Below, in pieces: positions 1-8,474 of a DNA stretch of 64,000 nt. The position numbers were made by a program, and so were the translations under genes. Below the pieces are notes generated by a model. It had not been told where the DNA came from. It did not search any database and saw nothing but the letters and a program-made list of their open reading frames with translations. Origin of the DNA: Vibrio crassostreae (GTDB lineage Bacteria > Pseudomonadota > Gammaproteobacteria > Enterobacterales > Vibrionaceae); NCBI RefSeq assembly GCF_024347415.1, contig NZ_AP025476.1, positions 3,224,001 to 3,288,000 on the forward strand, in the 5' to 3' direction. The first letter of the stretch is position 1, and the number at the start of each line of letters is the position of its first letter.

Positions 1-1
1 A

Positions 2-1291
2 CTTCCCCATTTAGATCCACGTGTAGCACGTGATGTGCCCGCGGATCATCTCAATAAGTTAGAGCGTATCGCTAAATTCACAGAGAAACGCTACGCCAAA
101 GAACCGAATCTGGGCAAAATTGTGTTCCAACTTGAGGCACCACGTAGCCGCAAGGATTCTCGCGCCCGCATCTACTTAACCGACCTTGAAGGAGCAGTCC
201 TTACCTCTAAGAGACATTCAGACTACAAGTTGAAGGCAATTCGAAACTTTGTGACCTCAATTGAGAACCCTGAAGTGCCGAAGCAGAAGCTATACGGGCA
301 CTACATGGTCGCAGGTCCAGTACCGATCAAACTGGCGGGCGAAGAGTTGTTGATGTATGCCGGAGTGAAATGGAATCAACCACCGCCATTCTTGTTACGC
401 CTGTTTGATAAACCTCTGCAGCTTTTGCTTGCCGTGATGTTAGCCAGTACCCCGCTATTATTATGGTTAGCTTGGGCATTGAGCCAACCTGCTCGCAGGC
501 TCGAACGCGCAGCCCAGCGCGTAGCGAAAGGTCAATTTGAAGTCGATCCAACACTTGAAAAAGGCACTTCAGAATTCAGACAAGCGGGTGAGAGCTTTAA
601 CCAGATGGTAGAAGCGGTAAACCAGATGATTTCGGGGCAACAGCGACTGCTCTCTGATATTTCACACGAGCTCCGCTCCCCACTGACACGTCTGCGTATG
701 GCCAATGCACTAGCGATTCGTAAACAAGGCGAGAGCCAAGAGTTAGAACGCATTGACACCGAAGCACAACGTCTGGAACAGATGATCAGTGAGCTACTGA
801 CGCTATCTCGTATGCAAGTCGACAGCCACATTACTCGTGAGGTTCAACCTATCTCGAGCCTATGGGAAGAGATCTTAAAAGACGCACAGTTTGAAGCTGA
901 ACAGATGGGTAAACAACTGACGTTCTCGGAGATCCCTGAGCGTTCTATTTCGGGTAACCCTAAGCTGCTGATGAGTGCGTTAGACAACATTACGCGTAAC
1001 GCCATCTACTACGGCAAAGACCAAGTCGATGTGCAGTTCCACGTTGTACAAGATCAGCTGACAATTTGCGTCAATGATAATGGTGATGGTGTACCTGATG
1101 ATGAATTAGATTCTATCTTCAGACCTTTCTATCGCGTTTCAACTGCCCGTGATCGCAATACCGGAGGTACTGGGCTTGGGTTAACCATTACTGAGAGTGC
1201 GATTCGCCAACACAGCGGCACCATCACGGCAAGCCGAAGCCAGTTAGGTGGATTACAACTCGAAATCACCCTACCTATCTTACCGGTGTAA
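2..1291 (+). CDS. cpxA: Sensor histidine kinase CpxA (5' end cut by window)
   Basis: Inner-membrane sensor kinase of the Cpx envelope-stress system; its partner CpxR would lie just left of the window. The reading frame is open from base 2, so the true start is missing and 429 residues are visible. Visible order: end of the periplasmic sensor, a membrane segment at about 411-490, HAMP linker, HisKA with motif SHELRSPLTRL (phospho-acceptor His codon at 665-667), then HATPase with N box (DNITRNAIYYG), G1 (NDNGDGVP) and G2 (GGTGLGLT). A GTG codon at 35 is internal and not taken as the start. The family is usually about 460 residues, so only a short N-terminal piece is absent. sodA follows after 76 bp, as in other vibrios. 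Confidence 0.93.
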   Translation, partial: LPHLDPRVARDVPADHLNKLERIAKFTEKRYAKEPNLGKIVFQLEAPRSRKDSRARIYLTDLEGAVLTSKRHSDYKLKAIRNFVTSIENPEVPKQKLYGHYMVAGPVPIKLAGEELLMYAGVKWNQPPPFLLRLFDKPLQLLLAVMLASTPLLLWLAWALSQPARRLERAAQRVAKGQFEVDPTLEKGTSEFRQAGESFNQMVEAVNQMISGQQRLLSDISHELRSPLTRLRMANALAIRKQGESQELERIDTEAQRLEQMISELLTLSRMQVDSHITREVQPISSLWEEILKDAQFEAEQMGKQLTFSEIPERSISGNPKLLMSALDNITRNAIYYGKDQVDVQFHVVQDQLTICVNDNGDGVPDDELDSIFRPFYRVSTARDRNTGGTGLGLTITESAIRQHSGTITASRSQLGGLQLEITLPILPV

Positions 1292-1313
1292 TACCCCCAC
1301 AAAGATCGCAGTT

Positions 1314-1332
1314 GATAATGATTGTCATTATC
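1314..1332. promoter_or_regulatory. Fur box upstream of sodA
   Basis: GATAATGATTGTCATTATC matches the classical 19-bp Fur consensus at 17 of 19 positions and is nearly palindromic. It lies 36 bp before the sodA start and overlaps possible promoter hexamers (TTGATA at 1312 and CATTAT at 1332). Ferri-Fur binding here would repress the manganese enzyme in iron-replete cells, as known for sodA in enterobacteria. The site is seen directly; its function is inferred. Confidence 0.8.
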
Positions 1333-1335
1333 ATT

Positions 1336-1369
1336 ATGGTAAATCCTCTAATTAAGGAGGATTTACCAT
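1336..1369 (+). promoter_or_regulatory. Hairpin sequestering sodA RBS and start codon
   Basis: Left arm 1336-1348 (ATGGTAAATCCTC) and right arm 1357-1369 form a perfect 13-bp inverted repeat around an 8-nt loop. The right arm contains most of the Shine-Dalgarno AAGGAGG (1354-1360) and the first two bases of the sodA ATG. In an RNA carrying both arms the ribosome site would be closed. It is not a terminator because no U-tract follows. See the finding for two possible readings. Confidence 0.65.
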
Positions 1370-1985
1370 GTCTCACATTTTCCCTGAACTGCCCTACGCT
1401 TACGATGCCCTAGAACCTTACATTGATGCTAAAACGATGGAAGTGCATTACAGTAAACACCATAGAACCTACTACGATAAGTTTGTTGCGGCGGTGTCTG
1501 GCAGCGAACTAGAACAGCAATCTCTGACCGAGATATTCGCAAACATCTCACAGCACAGCCCGGCAGTTCGCAACAATGGTGGCGGCTACTACAATCACAT
1601 CTTGTATTGGAACTGCATGTCGCAAGACGGCGGTGGAGAACCGACAGGCGAACTTGGTGATGCTATCAAGAGCGCATTCGGAGATTTCGAGACGTTCCAA
1701 GAACAGTTCGCTCAAGCGGCAATCAATACCTTTGGTTCAGGCTTTGCGTGGTTAGTAGTAGAACAAGGACAACTGAAAATCATCTCAACCTCAAACCAAG
1801 ATAACCCGTGGATGGATACCATCGCCAGCAAAGGTGAGCCAATTCTTGCGCTGGATGTTTGGGAACACGCTTACTACATCAGCTACCAAAACCGCCGCCC
1901 TGATTACATCAACGCATGGTGGAATGTGGTGAATTGGAATGCGGTTGCTGAAAACTATGCACAGGCACTCGCGAATAAAGCGTAA
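1368..1985 (+). CDS. sodA: Superoxide dismutase [Mn]
   Basis: Cytoplasmic dismutation of superoxide to peroxide and oxygen. The 205 residues have normal length, with metal ligands in HYSKHH (His) and DVWEHAYY (Asp and His). The Gln in STSNQDNP near residue 148 is typical of Mn- rather than Fe-type enzymes. The start ATG has a perfect AAGGAGG seven bases upstream, but that site is inside a strong hairpin. A Fur box lies 36 bp upstream, so expression probably rises under iron limitation, when the Fe enzyme cannot be loaded. It is transcribed alone or as read-through from cpxA; trmL follows after 77 bp. Confidence 0.96.
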   Translation: MSHIFPELPYAYDALEPYIDAKTMEVHYSKHHRTYYDKFVAAVSGSELEQQSLTEIFANISQHSPAVRNNGGGYYNHILYWNCMSQDGGGEPTGELGDAIKSAFGDFETFQEQFAQAAINTFGSGFAWLVVEQGQLKIISTSNQDNPWMDTIASKGEPILALDVWEHAYYISYQNRRPDYINAWWNVVNWNAVAENYAQALANKA

Positions 1986-2062
1986 GCGAATGGTGGTGAA
2001 CTGTACTCACTCAGCTTGCCACCGTATACTCTGGCTATCTTTGATTATTCTTGTGAACCAAC

Positions 2063-2542
2063 ATGTTTGATATCGCTCTATACGAACCTGAAATTGCACC
2101 CAATACGGGTAACATCATCCGCCTATGTGCTAACTGCGGCGCAAACCTGCACCTGATTGAACCGCTTGGCTTTGATTTTGAAGAGAAGAAAGTTCGTCGT
2201 GCTGGCTTGGATTACCACGACCTTGCACGAGTTAAGCGTCACAAGAACCTAGAAGCCTTCCTTGAGTATCTAGAAAATGAACGCGAAGGTGACTTCCGTA
2301 TTTTTGCTTGCACAACGAAAACGACAGGTCACCACGTGGATGCAAAATTCCAACAAGGTGATGTGTTGATGTTTGGCCCAGAGACACGCGGCCTGCCTGC
2401 TGAGTTCATCGAAAGCATGCCAATGGAACAACGCATTCGCATTCCAATGATGCCAGACGCACGCAGCCTAAACCTATCTAACGCGGTTGCTATTATTGCA
2501 TTCGAAGCATGGCGACAAATGGGCTTTGAAGGCGCGGTATAA
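2063..2542 (+). CDS. trmL: tRNA (cytidine/uridine(34)-2'-O)-methyltransferase TrmL
   Basis: SPOUT-superfamily enzyme that 2'-O-methylates the wobble base of certain tRNA-Leu species using S-adenosylmethionine. The 159 residues match the family length. The N-terminal [16 protein letters not shown] and C-terminal GPETRGLP plus [18 protein letters not shown] are the trefoil-knot cofactor-binding motifs. It lies in the usual vibrio position after sodA. Transcription ends at the shared hairpin with fxsA (2625-2678). Confidence 0.95.
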   Translation: MFDIALYEPEIAPNTGNIIRLCANCGANLHLIEPLGFDFEEKKVRRAGLDYHDLARVKRHKNLEAFLEYLENEREGDFRIFACTTKTTGHHVDAKFQQGDVLMFGPETRGLPAEFIESMPMEQRIRIPMMPDARSLNLSNAVAIIAFEAWRQMGFEGAV

Positions 2543-2624
2543 TACCAATCTCAGTAAATAACCGCTCATTCGACCTGTTACCTGTTCCTGCTAGCAATCG
2601 TAAATAGCCGGTAACATGCAATAA

Positions 2625-2678
2625 AAAAGGCTCTTACCATTATCACTTGCTTGCGAAGGATAATGGTAAGAGCCTTTT
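2625..2678. terminator. Bidirectional terminator between trmL and fxsA
   Basis: Perfect 20-bp stem (2625-2644 with 2659-2678) and a 14-nt loop. A-rich bases lie on one flank and T-rich bases on the other, so it can stop both convergent transcripts. Confidence 0.92.
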
Positions 2679-2715
2679 CTGTTTTTCCCTCTATATAAAG
2701 AAGAGGGAAAACGGA

Positions 2716-3240
2716 TTAGTTCAAGCGGTTACGATCGTTGTCGTCGTCTTTCTTCTCAAACTCACCCTCAAAGGTGTTGCCATCTTTTGATTGGTTAGAG
2801 GGATCGCGATTGAATGGGTCTTGTCCAAATGGACTCTGACCAAAACCAGCCTGTCCACCCGCATGGAAACCGCCAGACATATTGCTAACCACCATTTTTT
2901 CCATCATTTTCTTAGCAATCATCGCTCTTGGTGCTGGCAGCAATACCAACATACCAAGTGCGTCCGTCATAAAACCCGGAGTCAGCAGTAATACACCTGC
3001 AACCGCAAGCATCACGCCTTCAAGAATCTGCTGTGCTGGCATTTCGCCTTGTTGCAAACGGCCTTGTACAGACATTAGTGTCTGAATGCCTTGACTACGA
3101 ACCAGTGAGGCACCAACAAATGCAGTAATCAACACTAACGCAATAGTTGGCCACAATCCTAAGAAGCCACCAACTTGAATAAATAGCCCAATCTCAATGA
3201 TGGGTACGAAGATAAATAGTAATAATAAGATAGGAAACAC
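2716..3240 (-). CDS. fxsA: FxsA family cytoplasmic-membrane protein
   Basis: The E. coli homologue, when overproduced, suppresses F-plasmid exclusion of phage T7; its normal role is unknown. The 174 residues show hydrophobic segments at about 1-22, 25-45 and 75-105, with the conserved VGASLVRSQG and LLTPGFMTDALG stretches. A polar tail from about residue 120 is rich in Gly, Asp, Asn and Lys. It is divergent from aspA across 284 bp, the same neighbourhood as in E. coli. Start is ATG with AAAGGAGGGCG about 4-10 bases upstream on the minus strand. Confidence 0.92.
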   Translation of the reverse strand: MFPILLLLFIFVPIIEIGLFIQVGGFLGLWPTIALVLITAFVGASLVRSQGIQTLMSVQGRLQQGEMPAQQILEGVMLAVAGVLLLTPGFMTDALGMLVLLPAPRAMIAKKMMEKMVVSNMSGGFHAGGQAGFGQSPFGQDPFNRDPSNQSKDGNTFEGEFEKKDDDNDRNRLN

Positions 3241-3524
3241 ACGCCCTCCTTTGTTGCATTCAGTTTACGCTGAAAGCCCTATCAATCTCAAATTTATCCT
3301 GTAAATAAGCGTGTTTATTGACCGAGAATAACTTTGCAAAATATTGACGAAACAAAACCGAAAAAGGTGATCAACTTAATATTTTTATGCGCTAAGTACA
3401 GTATCATGTGCCACATAAGTCAGGACGGATTTATCAGCCCAATATTCTAGCGAACGGAGTATTTGCACACAGAATAGGCTAATAACTAACTATATAATCA
3501 GAATAATTCTCTAAGGATCCTGTT

Positions 3525-4976
3525 ATGGCTACTCTATCAGAAGCACAAGTTGATGCTCCTCAAGCTACTCGTCTCGAAGAAGATCTTTTAGGTCAACGTC
3601 ATGTTCCGGCTGATGCTTACTACGGCATCCACACTCTACGCGCAGTTGAAAACTTCAACATCTCAAATGTAACGATCTCAGATGTACCTGAATTCGTTCG
3701 CGGTATGGTGATGACAAAGAAAGCTGCGGCTTTAGCAAACAAAGAGTTAGGTGTAATTCCTAGCGAAGTGGCTAAATACATCATCCAAGCTTGTGACCTA
3801 ATTCTAGACACGGGTAAGTGCATGGATCAGTTCCCATCAGACGTTTTCCAAGGTGGTGCTGGTACTTCTGTAAACATGAACGCGAACGAAGTGGTTGCGA
3901 ACGTGGCACTTGAGCTTATGGGCAAAGAAAAAGGCCAATACGAGTTCATCAACCCGAACGACCATGTAAACCGTAGCCAATCTACAAACTGTGCTTACCC
4001 AACTGGCTTCCGTATCTCTGTTTACAACAGCGTACTAAAACTGATCGACGCGATTGAATACCTAAAAGGTGCATTCGAGCTTAAGAGCCAAGAATTCAAC
4101 ACCATTTTGAAGATGGGTCGTACTCAACTTCAAGATGCAGTTCCAATGACGGTTGGCCAAGAGTTTCACGCTTGGGCTGTAACCATCAATGAAGAAATCA
4201 AAAACCTAGAATACACATCAAAGCTACTGCTTGAAGTTAACCTAGGCGCAACAGCTATCGGTACTGGTCTGAATGCAGCTCCTGGCTACCAAGGCCTAGC
4301 AGTTAAACACCTAGCAGAAGTAACGGGCCTTGAGTGTGTAGCGGCTGAAGATCTTATCGAAGCAACGTCTGACTGTGGCGCATACGTAATGACGCACGGT
4401 GCACTTAAACGTCTAGCGGTTAAACTGTCTAAGATTTGTAACGACTTACGTCTTCTTTCTTCAGGCCCACGCACTGGCTTCAACGAGCTAAACCTACCTG
4501 AACTGCAAGCGGGTTCTTCAATCATGCCTGCTAAAGTAAACCCAGTTGTACCTGAAGTAGTAAACCAAGTTTGCTTTAAAGTTCTAGGTAATGACAACAC
4601 GGTTTCTTTCGCAGCAGAAGGCGGTCAGCTTCAATTGAACGTAATGGAACCTGTTATCGCACAAAGCATGTTTGAGTCTTTAGACATCCTAACAAACGCA
4701 TGTGTGAACCTACGCGACAAGTGTGTAGACGGCATTACTGTGAACAAAGAAGTGTGTGAATCTCACGTATTTAACTCTATCGGTATCGTAACTTACCTAA
4801 ACCCATACATTGGCCACCACGAAGGTGACATTGTTGGTAAGATCTGTGCAGAAACAGGTAAGAGCGTGCGTGATGTGGTTCTAGAGCGCGGTTTATTGAG
4901 CGAAGAAGAGCTTGATGACATTTTCTCTGTTGAAAATTTGATGCATCCTCAGTATAAAGCGAAGCGCTACGAATAA
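3525..4976 (+). CDS. aspA: Aspartate ammonia-lyase (aspartase)
   Basis: Converts L-aspartate to fumarate and ammonia in the cytoplasm. The 483 residues have the expected length with a short N-terminal extension. The superfamily signature [11 protein letters not shown] (the flexible SS loop, near residue 330) carries the catalytic serine. Other active-site blocks are [24 protein letters not shown] and [10 protein letters not shown]. It is followed by dcuA, which exports succinate or takes up aspartate/fumarate, so the two serve anaerobic fumarate respiration. SD AAGGAT lies about 8 bases before ATG. Confidence 0.96.
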   Translation: MATLSEAQVDAPQATRLEEDLLGQRHVPADAYYGIHTLRAVENFNISNVTISDVPEFVRGMVMTKKAAALANKELGVIPSEVAKYIIQACDLILDTGKCMDQFPSDVFQGGAGTSVNMNANEVVANVALELMGKEKGQYEFINPNDHVNRSQSTNCAYPTGFRISVYNSVLKLIDAIEYLKGAFELKSQEFNTILKMGRTQLQDAVPMTVGQEFHAWAVTINEEIKNLEYTSKLLLEVNLGATAIGTGLNAAPGYQGLAVKHLAEVTGLECVAAEDLIEATSDCGAYVMTHGALKRLAVKLSKICNDLRLLSSGPRTGFNELNLPELQAGSSIMPAKVNPVVPEVVNQVCFKVLGNDNTVSFAAEGGQLQLNVMEPVIAQSMFESLDILTNACVNLRDKCVDGITVNKEVCESHVFNSIGIVTYLNPYIGHHEGDIVGKICAETGKSVRDVVLERGLLSEEELDDIFSVENLMHPQYKAKRYE

Positions 4977-4986
4977 AGTTAGCGAG

Positions 4987-5013
4987 AAAGGGCTCCAAAC
5001 GGAGCCCTTTTTT
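4987..5013 (+). terminator. Rho-independent terminator of aspA
   Basis: Ten-base-pair stem AAAGGGCTCC / GGAGCCCTTT with an AAAC loop and a T-run. Confidence 0.93.
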
Positions 5014-5095
5014 AGGCTCCAATACGGTTAACCATGTTTATTTTGTGGATTTCTGTATGTTGCACTTTTGCTTAATTGAACCTAAACCATAGAAC

Positions 5096-5134
5096 TATTA
5101 TGTGAACATTCCAGCGGCGAATGTTCACATAATA
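5096..5134. promoter_or_regulatory. 15-bp perfect inverted repeat before dcuA
   Basis: Arms 5096-5110 (TATTATGTGAACATT) and 5120-5134 are exact reverse complements with a 9-nt G+C-rich loop. No T-run follows on either strand, so it is not a simple terminator. It ends 22 bp before the dcuA start. It may be an operator with TGTGAA half-sites facing inward or a 5'-UTR stem. Confidence 0.7.
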
Positions 5135-5156
5135 AAATCTAAATGAGGTGTTACTT

Positions 5157-6464
5157 ATGATTGCAGTAGAACTATTTGTCGTCCTGCTCTTTATCTTTTT
5201 GGGGGCCAGAATTGGCGGTATCGGTATCGGTTTTGCCGGTGGTGCTGGTGTTATTGCCCTTTCACTTATTCTTGGCGTTCCAACAAGCCAATCTTTCATC
5301 CCGATCGACGTAATCTTGATCATCATGTCTGTTATCACCGCAATTGCTTCAATGCAGGTTGCTGGCGGTATGGACTGGTTGGTGCAAATTGCAGAAAACT
5401 TTTTGCGTAAGCACCCTGAACGTATCACCTTTTATGCGCCAATTGTGACCTTTGTAATGACACTAATGGCAGGTACTGGTCACACAGCATTCTCTACACT
5501 GCCTGTTATTGCAGAAGTAGCGAAAGGCCAAGGCGTACGTCCTTCTCGTCCACTGTCTATCGCAGTTGTCGCTTCTCAAATCGCTATCACGGCTTCGCCA
5601 ATCTCGGCAGCGGTTGTGGCTTTCGCAGCAATGCTGGCACCGTTCGGTGTTGATTACCTAACGCTACTGATGGTTTGTATCCCAACAACCTTCATCGCTT
5701 GTATGGTTGGTGCGGTTGTTGCTAACTACATGGGTAGTGAACTGAAAGACGATCCTGTTTACCAAGAGCGTCTTGAGAAAGGCTTAATCAAACTGGCAAC
5801 AGAAGAGAAACGCGAAATCCTTCCAACAGCGAAGAAAGCGACTTACATCTTCCTAGCAGCGATTGGTTTCGTGGTGTGCTACGCAGCAGCTATCTCTAGC
5901 TCTGTTGGCCTAATTGAAAACCCTGCACTAGGTCGTAACGAAGCGATCATGTCTGTGATGCTGGCAGCAGCAGCGGCTATCGTTCTGTTCACTAAGATTG
6001 ATGCAGCTAAGATTTCTTCAGCGCCAACATTCCGCTCTGGTATGACGGCATGTGTATGTGTACTTGGTGTGGCTTGGTTAGGTTCAACATTTGTAAACGC
6101 ACACGTTGCTGAAATCAAAGACGTAGCAGGCGCTCTACTGGCTGACTACCCATGGATGCTGGCTCTTGTTCTGTTCTTCGCTTCGATGCTGCTTTACTCT
6201 CAAGGCGCAACAACGGTTGCACTGATGCCTGCAGCACTAGCGATTGGCGTAGCACCACTAACAGCCGTTGCTTCTTTTGCTGCGGTAAGTGCGCTGTTCG
6301 TACTTCCAACTTACCCTACGCTACTAGCAGCGGTTGAGATGGATGACACAGGCTCAACGCGTATCGGTAACTACGTTTTCAACCACCCATTCTTCATTCC
6401 AGGTGTGGTAACAATCAGTACAGCGGTAGCACTAGGCTTCGCGTTCGGCGGTCTGTTTATCTAA
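5157..6464 (+). CDS. dcuA: Anaerobic C4-dicarboxylate transporter DcuA
   Basis: Inner-membrane exchanger of fumarate, aspartate, malate and succinate. The 435 residues are nearly all hydrophobic helices. FLGARIGGIGIGFAGG at the N-terminus, ASPISAAVV, and YPTLLAAVEMDDTG near the C-terminus are hallmarks of the Dcu family. I take ATG 5157 (MIAVELF) with SD GAGGTG at 5146-5151. A GTG three codons upstream is less likely because it overlaps that SD. It lies downstream of the aspA terminator, so it has its own promoter, probably near the 15-bp inverted repeat. Confidence 0.94.
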   Translation: MIAVELFVVLLFIFLGARIGGIGIGFAGGAGVIALSLILGVPTSQSFIPIDVILIIMSVITAIASMQVAGGMDWLVQIAENFLRKHPERITFYAPIVTFVMTLMAGTGHTAFSTLPVIAEVAKGQGVRPSRPLSIAVVASQIAITASPISAAVVAFAAMLAPFGVDYLTLLMVCIPTTFIACMVGAVVANYMGSELKDDPVYQERLEKGLIKLATEEKREILPTAKKATYIFLAAIGFVVCYAAAISSSVGLIENPALGRNEAIMSVMLAAAAAIVLFTKIDAAKISSAPTFRSGMTACVCVLGVAWLGSTFVNAHVAEIKDVAGALLADYPWMLALVLFFASMLLYSQGATTVALMPAALAIGVAPLTAVASFAAVSALFVLPTYPTLLAAVEMDDTGSTRIGNYVFNHPFFIPGVVTISTAVALGFAFGGLFI

Positions 6465-6487
6465 TATTCGCTGATGATTGAACATTT

Positions 6488-6513
6488 AAAAGGAAGCTTC
6501 GGCTTCCTTTTTT
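6488..6513 (+). terminator. Terminator of dcuA
   Basis: Stem AAAAGGAAGC / GCTTCCTTTT closed by a UUCG tetraloop and followed by T-rich sequence. Confidence 0.93.
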
Positions 6514-6534
6514 ATTTTCTACTCAACGTGTTGT

Positions 6535-6548
6535 TTGATACACATCAA
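6535..6548. promoter_or_regulatory. FNR-type site upstream of the ADI cluster
   Basis: TTGATACACATCAA is an exact match to the FNR consensus TTGAT-N4-ATCAA, and the palindrome extends one base each side. It sits just after the dcuA terminator and about 430 bp before the carrier gene at 6975, in a 510-bp A+T-rich spacer with no ORF. A possible -10 TAAAAT at 6594-6599 would put the site centre near -64, a class I position. This predicts anaerobic activation of the arginine deiminase genes. Confidence 0.65.
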
Positions 6549-6589
6549 ATAACCATTATAAACTTTAAAAACCGCCTAAAAATAAAGTT

Positions 6590-6612
6590 TGAATAAAATT
6601 CCAAGATTATTC
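6590..6612. promoter_or_regulatory. ARG-box-like pair before the ADI carrier gene
   Basis: TGAATAAAATTCCA (6590-6603) and the adjoining ATTATTCA half-site resemble paired ArgR boxes (TGAAT-N4-ATTCA). They overlap a possible -10 element. The right half of the first box is imperfect. The rest of the 6614-6950 spacer shows only A+T-rich sequence and one weak CRP-like site (TGTGA at 6754 with CCAAA at 6765). Confidence 0.3.
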
Positions 6613-6974
6613 AACCAAACTAGAAACAACACCTATCAAATCAATCCCCCCTCGCTTTCCTTTAATCCATAGCGAATATTAATCCAAGCTAACTAACCAA
6701 AAAACCTTGCCGTTTTTCTGCCATTTTTCAGACCATTCATTAGCGATTATTTTTGTGAACAGCACCAAACTTAAATACTGACGTAAGGAATAAAATAACC
6801 GCAGCTAAATTAAATCTAACTTCATTTGGATTAGTAAATATAAAAACAAACTTAATTTAAAGTCAGCAACTTTATATCGTTGAGTGCTTTATAAGTGTCC
6901 GTGTATTTACAATCTATAAATCATTAGTCGCTAATTCACATCACTTCTATTTAAGATGATGTAAGGAGATAGCC

Positions 6975-8423
6975 ATGACAACTCAAACGATACCAAGCGA
7001 GAAAAAAAAGGGCGGCTTCTTTGCCAACTTTAAATTCCCTTCTGCCTACACCATTCTATTTATTCTGATAGCGTTCGTCGCTCTGCTTACCTGGATTGTT
7101 CCAGCAGGCCAATACGACCGAGCAATGAATGAAGAGCTAGGCCGAGAAGTACCCGTAACCGGAACCTATCAAGCGGTAGAAGGTAACCCTCAAGGCGTGA
7201 TTGACGTACTGCTAGCGCCTATTGACGGCTTCTACGACCACAATAGCTATGAAGCTGCGGCAATCGACGTTTCGCTGTTCATCCTAATCATTGGTGGCTT
7301 CTTAGGACTAGTAACTAAGACGGGGGCGATTGATGCCGGTATCGAACGCGTTACCGCCCGATTAGAAGGGCGAGAAGAGTTGATGATACCAATACTGATG
7401 GCACTGTTCGCCGCAGGCGGTACTGTCTACGGCATGGCGGAAGAATCACTACCATTCTATACATTGTTGGTGCCTGTAATGATGGCTGCTCGCTTTGACC
7501 CTCTGGTGGCTGCTGCGACGGTACTACTTGGCGCAGGGATTGGGGTGCTAGGTTCAACCATTAACCCATTCGCAACCGTGATCGCTGCCAACGCCTCTGG
7601 CATTCCATTTACCGACGGTATCGTGTTGCGTATTGCGATGTTGATTATTGGTTGGGGTATCTGTGTCGCCTACGTGATGCGCTACGCAAGAATGGTTCAA
7701 GCCGATCCAAGCAAATCGATTGTGTACGACAAATACGAAGAGAACAAAGCGCACTTCCTTGGCAACGCAAGTGGCGAAAAACTGGAATTCACCGCAACTC
7801 GTAAACTGATTCTGACCATTTTTGGTGGTTCATTCGCGGTAATGATTTACGGTGTATCCGTTGCTGGGTGGTGGATGGCAGAGATCTCTGCAATGTTCTT
7901 AGCAGCAACCATCATCGTCGGTATTGTGGCTCGTATGAGCGAAGAAGAGTTTACCACCAGCTTTATTGATGGTGCCCGTGACCTACTTGGTGTTGCGCTT
8001 ATCATAGGTATTGCACGTGGTATCGTAGTGGTGATGGACCGCGGTATGATCACCGATACCATTCTGTTCTCTGCAGAACAAATGGTAACGGGGCTTTCTT
8101 CGGTTATCTTCATTAACGTGATGTTCTTCTTAGAGATTCTACTGTCGTTCTTAGTTCCATCGACCTCTGGCTTGGCGGTACTTACCATGCCAATCATGGC
8201 ACCACTGGCTGACTTTGCTGGCGTAGGTCGTGACCTGGTTATCACCGCGTACCAATCAGCATCTGGCTTGGTGAACCTAATTACGCCAACCTCCGCGGTA
8301 GTGATGGGTGGCTTGGCGATTGCTCGCGTCCCTTATGTACGCTGGGTTAAATGGGTAATGCCACTAGTCGGTATCTTGATGGTGTTCTGCATCATTGTTC
8401 TGAGTATTGGTGCGCTTATCTAA
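6975..8423 (+). CDS. YfcC/ArcD-type basic amino acid carrier
   Basis: Multi-helix inner-membrane carrier of the YfcC/DcuC-like family. In this context it is probably the arginine:ornithine exchanger that feeds the arginine deiminase pathway. The 482 residues have a short Lys-rich cytoplasmic N-terminus and about 12 hydrophobic segments. Conserved blocks include YGMAEESLPFY, GSTINPFATVIAANA and VPSTSGLAVLTMPIMAPLAD. SD AAGGAG lies about 8 bases before the ATG. It is followed by a terminator and an 820-bp spacer before arcA, so it is probably a separate transcript. Substrate is inferred from context; a peptide or other amino acid is possible. Confidence 0.82.
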   Translation: MTTQTIPSEKKKGGFFANFKFPSAYTILFILIAFVALLTWIVPAGQYDRAMNEELGREVPVTGTYQAVEGNPQGVIDVLLAPIDGFYDHNSYEAAAIDVSLFILIIGGFLGLVTKTGAIDAGIERVTARLEGREELMIPILMALFAAGGTVYGMAEESLPFYTLLVPVMMAARFDPLVAAATVLLGAGIGVLGSTINPFATVIAANASGIPFTDGIVLRIAMLIIGWGICVAYVMRYARMVQADPSKSIVYDKYEENKAHFLGNASGEKLEFTATRKLILTIFGGSFAVMIYGVSVAGWWMAEISAMFLAATIIVGIVARMSEEEFTTSFIDGARDLLGVALIIGIARGIVVVMDRGMITDTILFSAEQMVTGLSSVIFINVMFFLEILLSFLVPSTSGLAVLTMPIMAPLADFAGVGRDLVITAYQSASGLVNLITPTSAVVMGGLAIARVPYVRWVKWVMPLVGILMVFCIIVLSIGALI

Positions 8424-8449
8424 AACCTACACACCTCACTTTCTCACTC

Positions 8450-8474
8450 AAAGCCGCTTTCTAGCGGCTTTTTT
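8450..8474 (+). terminator. Terminator after the ADI carrier gene
   Basis: Nine-base-pair stem AAAGCCGCT / AGCGGCTTT with a TTCT loop and six T residues. Confidence 0.92.
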
